In this document: positions 1 to 9,754 of the stretch, piece by piece
Layout: every line of letters begins with the position of its first letter
How positions within the stretch are numbered: position 1 is the first letter of the stretch
Position numbers and translations under genes: made by a program
Assembly: GCF_051903925.1 (NCBI RefSeq)
Contig: NZ_CP173678.1
Location: 4,340,001-4,404,000 of the forward strand
Reading direction: 5' to 3'
Source: G051903925 sp051903925
GTDB lineage: Bacteria > Pseudomonadota > Alphaproteobacteria > Zavarziniales > Zavarziniaceae
DNA: 64,000 nucleotides
The notes under the pieces: model-generated
Database searches by the model: none
What the model saw: only the letters and a program-made list of their open reading frames with translations
What the model was told of the DNA's origin: nothing

Positions 1-72
1 TTCTCCATCGTCGCCGGGACGCGTCAGGGCCTGCTCGCCCAGGTCCTGCCCCGGCGCCATCTGGAAGCGTGA
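1..72 (+). CDS. C-terminal end of an unidentified protein (partial)
   Basis: Frame 1 is open from the window edge to a TGA at 70-72 and encodes the last 23 residues of a protein ending in PRRHLEA. Only 8 nt separate its stop from the ATG of the COG0523 GTPase, so it is probably the preceding gene of the same operon. The fragment is too short to assign to a family. Confidence 0.5.
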   Translation, partial: FSIVAGTRQGLLAQVLPRRHLEA

Positions 73-80
73 GGAACCCC

Positions 81-1157
81 ATGGACAAAGTGCCGGTAAC
101 GGTGCTGACCGGCTATCTTGGCGCCGGCAAGACAACCCTTCTCAACCGCATCCTGACCGAACCGCACGGCCGCCGCTTCGCCGTGATCGTGAACGAGTTC
201 GGCGAGATCGGCATCGACAACGACCTCGTCGTGGATTCGGACGAGGAAGTGTTCGAGATGAACAACGGGTGCATCTGCTGCACCGTGCGCGGCGACCTGA
301 TCCGCATCCTGGGCGGCCTGATGAAGCGCACCGGCCGCTTTGACGCGATCCTGGTCGAGACGACGGGCCTGGCCGACCCCGCCCCCGTGGCCCAGACCTT
401 CTTCGCCGATGCGGAGGTGGCACGCCGGGCCCGCCTGGACTCGATCGTGACCGTGGTCGACGCCCGCCATGTCCTGCAGCGGCTGGCAGACACGCGCGAG
501 GCGGAGGAGCAGATCGCCTTCGCCGACTACCTCGTCCTCAACAAGACCGACCTGGTCAGCCCCGCCGAATTGGCCGAGGTCGAGCGCCGCATCCGCGAGA
601 TCAACGCCTATGCCACCATTCGCCGGGCCGAGCGCTCGAACGTGCCGGTGGACGAGTTGTGGGACCGCGGCGCCTTTGACCTGGATCGCATCCTGTCCCT
701 GGATCCGGAATTCCTGAAGGCCCAGGCCGAGCATCATCACCATACCGGCGACGATTGCGACCATCCCAGCCATGCCCACGATCACGATCACCACGACCAT
801 GACCACAGCGGCGACGACTGCGACCACCCCAGCCACCATCACCACCAGCACAAGCGTCATGCCGACGACGTGACCAGCGTCTCCCTCTCGACCGAGGCGC
901 CATTGTCGGAAGGCCGCTTCAACCAGTGGATCAGCACGCTACTGCGCGAGCAGGGGCAGGACATCCTGCGCAGCAAGGGCATCCTGTCCTTTACCGGGCA
1001 GGACCAGCAGTTCGTCTTCCAGGGCGTGCACATGATGACCGAGGGCGAGTACGTGCGCCCCTGGGGCACCGGCCCCCGCATCAGTCGCATGGTCCTGATT
1101 GGACGCAAGCTGGACGAGGCGGCCTTGCGGGCGGGCTTTGCCGCCTGCACGGCCTGA
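81..1157 (+). CDS. COG0523/CobW-family metal-handling GTPase
   Basis: A 358-residue G3E-family P-loop GTPase. Walker A is GYLGAGKTT at residues 11-19, the family's metal-binding CxCC motif is GCICC at 63-67, and a CobW C-terminal domain follows. COG0523 proteins act as GTP-driven metallochaperones, usually for zinc, cobalt or nickel. Between the GTPase and C-terminal domains lies an Asp/His/Cys-rich stretch (about residues 217-260) in which GDDCDHPSH occurs twice around an HDHDH run; this is an obvious metal-binding tail. The ATG at 81 is preferred over an in-frame GTG at 69 because translation from 81 begins directly at the family N-terminus. It precedes the WD40 and GNAT genes with tiny gaps. 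The metal specificity cannot be read from the sequence. Confidence 0.9.
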   Translation: MDKVPVTVLTGYLGAGKTTLLNRILTEPHGRRFAVIVNEFGEIGIDNDLVVDSDEEVFEMNNGCICCTVRGDLIRILGGLMKRTGRFDAILVETTGLADPAPVAQTFFADAEVARRARLDSIVTVVDARHVLQRLADTREAEEQIAFADYLVLNKTDLVSPAELAEVERRIREINAYATIRRAERSNVPVDELWDRGAFDLDRILSLDPEFLKAQAEHHHHTGDDCDHPSHAHDHDHHDHDHSGDDCDHPSHHHHQHKRHADDVTSVSLSTEAPLSEGRFNQWISTLLREQGQDILRSKGILSFTGQDQQFVFQGVHMMTEGEYVRPWGTGPRISRMVLIGRKLDEAALRAGFAACTA

Positions 1158-1171
1158 GCGGGAAGGCCTTT

Positions 1172-2185
1172 ATGTCGACGGTTGCAGAAGCGCAGGACCA
1201 GGCGGTCCGCCGCTACACCTACAATGGCGAGATCTCGGGCCTGGCCTGGACGCGCGATGGCTCGGTCGCGGGCGTCGCGCTCAGCGACGGCACCCTGCGC
1301 CTGATCGGGCCGGAGGGGGAGGTCGCTGCGGTGGAGCATGCCGGCGCCATCCTGGCCCTGGCCCCGGACAGCAGCCGCGACGGCCTGCTGACGGGCGGTG
1401 ACGATGGGCGCGTCATGCTGGTCCGCCCCGGCGCTGCGCCCCAGGTCGTGGGGGAGGCCAAACGGACCTGGATCGGGGCGTTGGCCACGCATCCCGCCGG
1501 CGGCCGCGTCGCCGCGACGGGCAAGACGGTGCGCCTGGTCGCGGACCAAGGCTTCGGCGCCGAAAGTGCGGCCCACCCCAGCACCGTCACGGCGCTGGCC
1601 ATCAACGCCAAGGGCAAGCGCCTGGCCGCGGCCCATTATGGTGGCCTGAGCCTGTGGTGGGCGGGTGGCCTGTCCGGCACCCCGCTGGGCCTGAAGTGGA
1701 AGGGCTCGCACATCGCCGCGACCTGGAGCCCTGACGGCACCTATGTCGTCAGCGCAACCCAGGAGAACGAGCTGCACGGCTGGCGCCTGCCGGAGGGCAA
1801 GGACTTCCGCATGAGCGGCTATGCCGGCTCGACCCGCTCGCTGTCCTGGACCGCGGACGGCCGCTTCCTGGCCTGCAGCGGCGCCTCGATCCTGACGCTG
1901 TGGGACTTCTCCGGGAAGGGGCCGCAAGGCCGCCCGCCGCGCGAGCTGGAGGCCGGGGACCATGGCCTGATCGTGGAGGTGGCGTGCCACCCCCTCCTGC
2001 CACTGGCCACGGTCGCGTTCGAGGACGGGACGATCGCCGCTGGCCGCACCGACCAGCAGCGCCTGTCGATGGTCAACCGGCTGGACGGCCGCCCTGTCGC
2101 GCTGGCCTGGCGTCCCGATGGCGGCGCCATGGCGGCGGTGAGCGAGGCGGGCGAGGTGCTGATCCTGGACCTGGCCGCGGGCTGA
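1172..2185 (+). CDS. WD40-repeat protein
   Basis: A 337-residue protein with recurring beta-propeller blade patterns such as GLAWTRDGS, ATWSPDGTY, SLSWTADGRF and ALAWRPDGG, each ending near an LxLWD or LILDL type strand. No signal peptide is visible, so it is probably a cytoplasmic scaffold. The start at ATG 1172 lies 14 nt after the COG0523 gene; the upstream extension of this frame is only the shadow of that gene. Co-transcription with a metal GTPase suggests a partner role, but no function is known. Confidence 0.8.
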   Translation: MSTVAEAQDQAVRRYTYNGEISGLAWTRDGSVAGVALSDGTLRLIGPEGEVAAVEHAGAILALAPDSSRDGLLTGGDDGRVMLVRPGAAPQVVGEAKRTWIGALATHPAGGRVAATGKTVRLVADQGFGAESAAHPSTVTALAINAKGKRLAAAHYGGLSLWWAGGLSGTPLGLKWKGSHIAATWSPDGTYVVSATQENELHGWRLPEGKDFRMSGYAGSTRSLSWTADGRFLACSGASILTLWDFSGKGPQGRPPRELEAGDHGLIVEVACHPLLPLATVAFEDGTIAAGRTDQQRLSMVNRLDGRPVALAWRPDGGAMAAVSEAGEVLILDLAAG

Positions 2186-2186
2186 C

Positions 2187-2666
2187 ATGGCGGGCCTCGT
2201 CATCCGCCCGGCGACTCCGGCCGACGCCGCGCTGATCCACCAGCTGATCCGCGAACTGGCGGAGTACGAGAACCTGCTGCACGAGGTGGCGATCACCGTC
2301 GCCGACGTGGAGCGCCTGATGTTCGGACCGGCCCGCGTGGCGGAGGCGCTGATCGCGGAGGTCGATGGCCAGGCGGTCGGCTATGCCAGCTTCCACCACA
2401 CGCTCTCGACCTTTCTGGGCAAGGCGGGGATCTGGCTTGAGGATCTCTATGTCCGCCAGACCGCACGCGGCCAGGGCCATGGCAAGGCGCTGCTGCTCCA
2501 CCTCGCGCGGATCGCGGTGGAGCGCGACTGCGCCCGGCTGGAATGGTCGGTGCTCGACTGGAACCAGCCCGCCATCGACTTCTACCGCGCCCTGGGGGCA
2601 AGACCGGTGGACGACTGGCTGCGCTACCGCCTCGACGCCACGGGGTTGGCGACGCTCACGGGCTGA
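2187..2666 (+). CDS. GNAT-family N-acetyltransferase
   Basis: A 159-residue acetyltransferase beginning with the GNAT pattern LVIRPATPADAALI. The acetyl-CoA-binding motif A is YVRQTARGQGHGKALL (about residues 90-105), followed by the NQPAIDFYRALGA block typical of SAT1-like diamine acetyltransferases. The gene starts 1 nt after the WD40 stop codon, so it belongs to the same transcript. Substrate is unknown; a small amine is likely from the family resemblance. Confidence 0.85.
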   Translation: MAGLVIRPATPADAALIHQLIRELAEYENLLHEVAITVADVERLMFGPARVAEALIAEVDGQAVGYASFHHTLSTFLGKAGIWLEDLYVRQTARGQGHGKALLLHLARIAVERDCARLEWSVLDWNQPAIDFYRALGARPVDDWLRYRLDATGLATLTG

Positions 2667-2698
2667 ACCGTCGACACGGCGGCTGCGCCGCCTTCCCA

Positions 2699-2776
2699 GC
2701 GTGACGCCGTTGTTCGCATGCGGGCTTTTCCGACACCGTCATGCTGAGGAGCGCCGCAGGCGCGTCTCGGAGCATC
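2699..2776. repeat. REP-like palindromic repeat, family 1 (degenerate copy)
   Basis: This element lies between convergent genes. It contains GTCATGCTGAGGAGC followed by CGCGTCTCGGAGCATC, the same modules as the copies near 15980, 45915 and 59357, plus a nearby TGACGCCGTTG. It probably folds in RNA and may limit read-through. Confidence 0.6.
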
Positions 2777-2793
2777 CGGTGCCACGCTGCCGG

Positions 2794-3669
2794 CTATGCC
2801 GCACTGGCCTCCGCCGTCTCGTCGACGGCGACGTCGGTGACCGGCGGCCCGGCGTCCAGGTGCCAGCGATTGCCGGAGGCGGTGAACAGGCGCGCCGGCC
2901 TTGGGCGGAAATGGCCGCCCTCCAGCGCGCGCACGTTGATCGTGATGCGTCCGCGCTCCGCCGTGATCCAGTTATAGGTGTTGGGCTCGCCGCGCAGGCG
3001 GGTTGAGGTGGCACTGCCCGTCTGGGCGATCAGGATTGCCCGCTCCAGCTTCGGATGCGCCAGCGCGACATCGCCCGAGAACGTCCGGTGCAGATGCCCC
3101 GTCAGGATCAGGTCGACACCGGCGCGGGAGAAGGCGGCCAGCGCCTTGGCCGCGCGGCCCACCAGCTTCTGCTCCGGCCGGTCGTCCGGCGGCAGGAAGG
3201 GATGGTGGACGACCACGACGCGCACCAGGTCCGCCGGATGGCGCGCAAACACGGTGTGGACGTGGTCCATCTGCGCGTGGCTGATCCGGCCATGCGACCA
3301 GTTGAGCGAGGAATTGTAGCGCCTGGCGCTGTTCAGCCCGATGACCGCCACGCGGTCGTCGACATGGACCGGCATCAGGTCGGGGGTGATGTGGCGGCGA
3401 TAGCGGCCCAGCGGATTGACCAGCCGCTCCAGGATGTTGAACGAGGGCAGGTCGTGATTGCCCGGCACCACCAGGACCGGCGCGTGCAGCCGCTCGATGA
3501 AGGCCCGCGCCGCGGTGAACTCGTGCGTCCGCGCCCGCTGCGTCAGGTCGCCGGATATGACCACCAGGTCGGGCCGGCTGGTGTTCAGGTCATGCTCGAG
3601 GGCGGCGACTGCCTGCGGGTCCAGGTACCCGAAATGCAGGTCGGAAATATGCGCGATCGTCCGGCTCAT
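2794..3669 (-). CDS. Metallophosphoesterase (CpdA/class III phosphodiesterase-like)
   Basis: A 291-residue calcineurin-like phosphoesterase. The dinuclear-metal motifs appear in order: ISDLHFG at the N-terminus, GDLT, GNHD, VVHHPF and GHLHRTF. Family members hydrolyse cyclic nucleotides or other phosphodiesters; the substrate is not evident. The ATG at 3669 is chosen over an in-frame TTG at 3681 because MSRTIAHISDLH is the usual N-terminus. It is followed on the same strand (upstream in coordinates) by the convergent repeat after the GNAT gene. Confidence 0.85.
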   Translation of the reverse strand: MSRTIAHISDLHFGYLDPQAVAALEHDLNTSRPDLVVISGDLTQRARTHEFTAARAFIERLHAPVLVVPGNHDLPSFNILERLVNPLGRYRRHITPDLMPVHVDDRVAVIGLNSARRYNSSLNWSHGRISHAQMDHVHTVFARHPADLVRVVVVHHPFLPPDDRPEQKLVGRAAKALAAFSRAGVDLILTGHLHRTFSGDVALAHPKLERAILIAQTGSATSTRLRGEPNTYNWITAERGRITINVRALEGGHFRPRPARLFTASGNRWHLDAGPPVTDVAVDETAEASAA

Positions 3670-3717
3670 CGCGCAGCACAATGCCAGAACCGGCCTGCGG
3701 TGCCCAGGATGGGCGGT

Positions 3718-4482
3718 TCAGTTCAGGTGGCTGGCCAGGAACTGGCGCAGGCGCTCGGACTTCGGCTGGGTGAAGAGGTCGCGCGGGTGGCCCTCCTCCT
3801 CCACCTGCCCCTTGTGCAGGAACATGACCTTGTTCGAGACCTCGCGGGCGAAGGCCATTTCGTGGGTGACGACGATCATCGTCCGCCCCTCCGCCGCCAG
3901 GTCGCGCATGACTTTCAGCACCTCCCCCACCAGTTCGGGGTCGAGGGCGGAGGTCGGCTCGTCGAACAGCATCACGGCCGGGTCCATGGCCAGCGCACGG
4001 GCGATGGCGGCACGCTGCTGCTGCCCGCCGGAGAGGTGCGAGGGGTAGTGGTGGCACTTGTCCAGGATGCCAACCTTGGCCAGCAGGGCCTCGGCCTTGG
4101 CGATGGCCTCGGCCTTGTTCTGCTTCAGGACGTGGACGGGTGCCTCGATCACGTTTTCCAGGATCGTCTTGTGCGACCACAGGTTGAAGCTCTGGAACAC
4201 CATGCCGAGCCTGGTGCGGATGCGGTCGACCTGGTGGCGGTCACAGGGACCGGGGGGAGCCTTCTCGCGCATGCGGATCAACTCGCCCGCGACCCAGACC
4301 CGGCCGCTGTCCGGCGTCTCCAGCAGGTTGATGCAGCGCAGGAAGGTGCTCTTGCCCGAGCCGCTGGCCCCGATGAGGGAGATGACGTCTCCCTGGTGTG
4401 CCTCAAGCGAAATGCCCTTGAGCACCTCAAGCGGCCCGAACCGCTTGTGCAGATCCTCGACCCGGATCGCCTCGTCCGCCAT
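3718..4482 (-). CDS. Polar amino acid-type ABC transporter ATP-binding protein (HisP/GlnQ-like), orphan
   Basis: A 254-residue ATPase. Walker A is GASGSGKST, the signature is LSGGQQQR and Walker B is VMLFDEPTSALDPE. Overall length and the MREKAPPGPCDRHQVDRIRTRLGMVFQ insertion resemble HisP-type histidine/arginine importers. No permease or binding-protein gene lies beside it, so its membrane partners must be elsewhere. It is divergent from the PPK2 gene. Confidence 0.85.
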   Translation of the reverse strand: MADEAIRVEDLHKRFGPLEVLKGISLEAHQGDVISLIGASGSGKSTFLRCINLLETPDSGRVWVAGELIRMREKAPPGPCDRHQVDRIRTRLGMVFQSFNLWSHKTILENVIEAPVHVLKQNKAEAIAKAEALLAKVGILDKCHHYPSHLSGGQQQRAAIARALAMDPAVMLFDEPTSALDPELVGEVLKVMRDLAAEGRTMIVVTHEMAFAREVSNKVMFLHKGQVEEEGHPRDLFTQPKSERLRQFLASHLN

Positions 4483-4571
4483 GCAGGACCGCCTGTTGCC
4501 TTGCGCCGCACCAAGGCTAGAGCGTCACTGCGCTCTCGCCAAGCGTCCCGACGGACACTAAGGTCTTTGCC

Positions 4572-5381
4572 GTGAAACGGACCCCGATACAGATCGAGAA
4601 GAACCCGCCGCGTCTCGCCGACGTCGACCTCGACGCAAGGATCGAGACGGAGGAGGAATACGCCAAGCGCCTGGCGCGCGGCCAGAAGCGCATGCTGGTC
4701 ACGCAGCAGGCCTATTACCACCAGAAGCGCCGCGCGATCCTGGTGTTCGAGGGCTGGGATGGAGCCGGCAAGGGCAGCGCCATCCAGCGCCTGACGACGG
4801 GCCTTGACCCCCGCGGCTACAAGGTCTGGCCGATCAGCGCGCCGACCAAGGAAGAGCAGGGGCGCCACTATCTCTATCGCTTCTGGCAGCGGCTGCCGGA
4901 GCCGGGCACGATCGCCGTGTTCGACCGCTCGTGGTATGGCCGCGTCCTGGTCGAGCGGGTGGAGGGCTTCGCCACCAAGGAGCAATGGTCCCGCGCCTAT
5001 GACGAGATCAACGAGTTCGAACGCCTGCTGATCGACGATGGCGCGCGCATCATCAAGATCTTCATCCACGTCTCGAAAGACGAGCAGGCGCGGCGCTTCG
5101 AGAAGCGCCTGAACGATCCGCTGAAGCGCTGGAAGATCACGCTGGAGGACATGCGCAACCGCCAGCGCTGGACGGAGTACGAGGACGTCTACGGCGACAT
5201 GCTGGAACGCACCTCGACCAAGGCAGCGCCCTGGCACCTGATATCGGGCGAGCACAAGTGGCATACCCGTCTTGCCGTCATCGACACGGTGACCAAGGCG
5301 CTGGCCGACGGCGTCTCCCTCGATCCGCCTGAACTCGACCCGGAGGTGGCCAAGGCCGTGATCGACGGCCTGAAGCTCTAG
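4572..5381 (+). CDS. Polyphosphate kinase 2 family protein
   Basis: A 269-residue PPK2 enzyme. It has Walker A GWDGAGKG (about residues 58-65), the lid segment SAPTKEEQGRHYLYRFW, and the Walker B-like FDRSWYGR. PPK2 enzymes phosphorylate NMP or NDP with polyphosphate as donor; the single-domain length fits classes I/III, and the subclass is not certain. The start is a GTG at 4572; no better ATG lies before the family N-terminus. Confidence 0.88.
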   Translation: MKRTPIQIEKNPPRLADVDLDARIETEEEYAKRLARGQKRMLVTQQAYYHQKRRAILVFEGWDGAGKGSAIQRLTTGLDPRGYKVWPISAPTKEEQGRHYLYRFWQRLPEPGTIAVFDRSWYGRVLVERVEGFATKEQWSRAYDEINEFERLLIDDGARIIKIFIHVSKDEQARRFEKRLNDPLKRWKITLEDMRNRQRWTEYEDVYGDMLERTSTKAAPWHLISGEHKWHTRLAVIDTVTKALADGVSLDPPELDPEVAKAVIDGLKL

Positions 5382-5563
5382 CCCGGTCCCGCGGTCCGGG
5401 CGCCGCCGCACAATGATCACGCGACGGTTTCACCGAACCATCCGCCGACAGTCGTAGGTTTGGCGGATCTTCATCCTTCCCCTGCAACCTGTGTTGCGTT
5501 CCCGCATTTCGGGGGAAGTCTCACGACGCTCATGGTGCAAGGGCACAGGAGCGGCCTGAAGGA

Positions 5564-6847
5564 GTGCGCATCGTGTCCTTGTCCAGCGCCGGATTGACCG
5601 GGACCGGAGTGCCCGGCAGCGGGACGCCCCGGATCACCATCTTTGACGGCATGCGCGGGTACTTCCTGCTGCTGATGACGTTGACCCACATGGTCTTTGC
5701 CGGTGGCGCGATGGTGGTGCGGGTGCATCATGGCGAACTGGGCTTCGTCGAGGATGCGCAGGGCTTCATCTTCCTCTCGGGCTTGGTCATCGGCCTGACC
5801 TATGCAAAGGCGATGCGCCGCCACGGCATCGCCGCCGTGCGGACCAAGGCACGCAAGCGCGTGGCCAAGCTCTACCGCATGATCCTGCTGACCCTGGCGG
5901 TCCTGATGGCGGCGGCCTTCCTGCTGCCGGACGCGCGCACGTTCTGGTCCGGGCACCTGGGCGTGATGCTGACACGGCCGGTCGAAGGCTCGATCCTGGC
6001 GGCCCTGCTGCTCTACCAGCCGGCGTTCCTGGATATCCTGCCGCAATACATGATCTACCTGCTGATCGCGCCCTGGCTGGTCCACCTGGTGGCGGAAGGC
6101 CATGCCGTGCGCGTGCTGATCGGCAGCGTGCTGATGTGGCTGGCGGCGCAGTTCGGCCTGCACCTGGACCTGGCCAACTGGGCCGAGGCCGCGATTCGCG
6201 CCCAGGTCCCCGACAGCGGCCTGCGCTCGTACTTCAATCCGATGGGCTGGCAATTGCTGTTCTGCACCGGCCTGGTGGCGGGCGCCGGCATGGCGACGGG
6301 TCGGCTGGACCCCCGGCCGCTGCTGGCGGCGCGGCATGCCAACTGGGCCAAGCTGGCGCTGGGCATGGTCCTGGTCTTCTTCGCCTTTCGCCTGGCCTAT
6401 ACGTTCGCGATCACAGACAACGCGCTGTTCGGGCGGTTCTGGCCCTTGTTCAACCGCCATGACCTAAGCCTGGTCTATGTCCTGAACTTCGCGGCGACCG
6501 GCTACCTGGTTGCGTGGACGATCGCCAATTTCGACCAGGTCACGAACCCCGTCGTGCGCCGGGCTGGGCAGGCCCTGCACTGGCTGTTCACACGGAAGCC
6601 CCTGGTCTTCCTGGGCCAGCATTCCCTGCAGGTCTACGCCTGGCACGTCCTGGTGGCCTATGGCGTCGTCGCCATCGACGCCTACTTCAAGCCCTTCAGC
6701 GAGGTGCAGAAGGCCGTGATCGCGGTCGTGGCGCTGGCCAGCCTGTGGATCCCGGCCTGGTGGGACGCCGGCAACGGCTTCCGCCGCTTCCTGCCGCAGC
6801 GCGATGCTCTGCCGGCAGCACCCAGCCCCAGCACCGGCACGCGCTGA
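5564..6847 (+). CDS. OpgC-domain integral membrane protein
   Basis: A 427-residue polytopic membrane protein with roughly ten hydrophobic segments, opening with FDGMRGYFLLLMTLTHMVF, the hallmark of OpgC-like members of the acyltransferase-3 superfamily. OpgC adds succinyl groups to osmoregulated periplasmic glucans. No opgG or opgH is adjacent, so the acceptor is unknown. The start is GTG at 5564 after GAAGGAG; a second GTG at 5573 is possible. Confidence 0.8.
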   Translation: MRIVSLSSAGLTGTGVPGSGTPRITIFDGMRGYFLLLMTLTHMVFAGGAMVVRVHHGELGFVEDAQGFIFLSGLVIGLTYAKAMRRHGIAAVRTKARKRVAKLYRMILLTLAVLMAAAFLLPDARTFWSGHLGVMLTRPVEGSILAALLLYQPAFLDILPQYMIYLLIAPWLVHLVAEGHAVRVLIGSVLMWLAAQFGLHLDLANWAEAAIRAQVPDSGLRSYFNPMGWQLLFCTGLVAGAGMATGRLDPRPLLAARHANWAKLALGMVLVFFAFRLAYTFAITDNALFGRFWPLFNRHDLSLVYVLNFAATGYLVAWTIANFDQVTNPVVRRAGQALHWLFTRKPLVFLGQHSLQVYAWHVLVAYGVVAIDAYFKPFSEVQKAVIAVVALASLWIPAWWDAGNGFRRFLPQRDALPAAPSPSTGTR

Positions 6848-6887
6848 ATGCGGGATCCGGCGCCCGCGGAGGCGCCCTGCACCGATC

Positions 6888-6913
6888 GGTGTAGATCAGG
6901 GTTGATCTCCACC
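6888..6913. promoter_or_regulatory. 26-bp dyad upstream of the sulfite reductase gene
   Basis: GGTG-N-AGATCA, then four bases, then TGATCT-N-CACC: ten of eleven positions per arm are symmetric. It lies between opgC-like and cysI, upstream of the probable promoter, and most simply is an operator for a dimeric regulator of sulfur assimilation. Confidence 0.5.
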
Positions 6914-6920
6914 GCCGGCG

Positions 6921-6939
6921 CGGTCATATCCCGGTCATA
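6921..6939. promoter_or_regulatory. Tandem CGGTCATA direct repeat with 11-bp period
   Basis: CGGTCATA occurs at 6921-6928 and 6932-6939, one helical turn apart, which is a common geometry for tandem regulator binding. A short palindrome, CATGTAACATG, follows at 6949-6959 where a promoter -10 region for the cysI leader would fall. Confidence 0.4.
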
Positions 6940-6968
6940 CGGTGCGGCCATGTAACATGCCTGCCATG

Positions 6969-7072
6969 GGCTGAGTGCGCCTTGTCTCAGCCGGGGCGCC
7001 AAGGCAAATTGCGCCCCGCATCGTCAACGCTCCTGCCCCGGAGCGTGGTCGCTGCAATGGTCTGGGCGGGAG
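6969..7072 (+). ncRNA. Candidate structured leader RNA of cysI (possible cis-regulator)
   Basis: Hairpin 1 pairs GGCTGAG (6969-6975) with CTCAGCC (6986-6992). It is followed immediately by hairpin 2, GGGGCGC (6993-6999) with GCGCCCC (7011-7017). Loop 1 contains GCCTTG (6979-6984), the exact complement of CAAGGC (7000-7005) in loop 2, so the loops can kiss or form an H-type pseudoknot. Hairpin 3 pairs ACGCTCC (7027-7033) with GGAGCGT (7040-7046). CTCCTGCCC (7030-7038) can instead pair over 9 bp (one G-U) with GGGCGGGAG (7064-7072), which is the ribosome-binding site of the gene starting at 7081. I do not recognise it as a known family. Confidence 0.45.
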
Positions 7073-7080
7073 GGTCGCTG

Positions 7081-9082
<2,002 letters not shown>

Positions 9083-9099
<17 letters not shown>

Positions 9100-9583
9100 C
9101 AAGGGCCGCACGGTCGAGGATCGCTGGACCCTTGTCGACGACGAGGACGAAGCGCCCGCCGGCCAGCCGGCCATCCTTCCGCTGGGGCGCGCGACGGCCA
9201 GCCTGACCTGTCATACGGAGAACAAGGCCCCGCTGGGCGTCATCGTCCCCGGCGACACGCGGCCCGAGCTGCTGGTGCCGATCCTGGATGCCCTGGCGCT
9301 GGTCGTCGTGCAGTTCCCGAAGTTCCGCGACGGCCGAGGCTTTACCCTGGCCCGCACCCTGCGCGAGCGCCATGGCTTCAAGGGCGAGATCCGCGCGACC
9401 GGCGACATCCTGCCCGACCAGTATGTGATGCTCCTGGAATGCGGCTTCTCGACCGTGCAGATCCGCGCCGACCAGACGCCGGAGCGCTGGGCCGCCATGC
9501 TGCCCGGGCCTGCGTCGGCCCCGCTGAAGCCGCGTGCCAGCCAGCTTTTCCACCGGATCGGCAGCTTTCCCACGACGCACTGA
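9083..9583 (+). CDS. DUF934 family protein of the sulfite-reduction locus
   Basis: A 166-residue protein of the DUF934 family, recognised by VVVQFPKFRDGRGFTLARTLRERHGFKGEIRATGDILPDQ at its centre (cited here only as the conserved block, residues about 74-113). These proteins accompany cysI and cysH in proteobacteria and are thought to assist sulfite reduction, perhaps in electron delivery, but no activity is established. It overlaps cysI by 17 nt, implying translational coupling. Confidence 0.85.
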
Positions 9584-9754
9584 GCGGGGCACCCTTCGGC
9601 GGTGGGCGGATAACGCCGTTCGCGGCAGATTGCCTCACCCGGCGGTCCGTCTATAGTTGCGGCCAGGGAACCTGCGCGTTGCAGGATCTCGCCCGGCCGC
9701 GCGATCCAACGCAATCGTCCGCGACCGGTCCAACCAGAACGGGGGGACGCGCCG

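Noticed and set aside
4278..5420. Long antisense frames opposite PPK2 and many other genes
   Set aside because: High GC creates long open frames on the opposite strand. These lack homology features and conserved starts, so they are shadows of the real genes.
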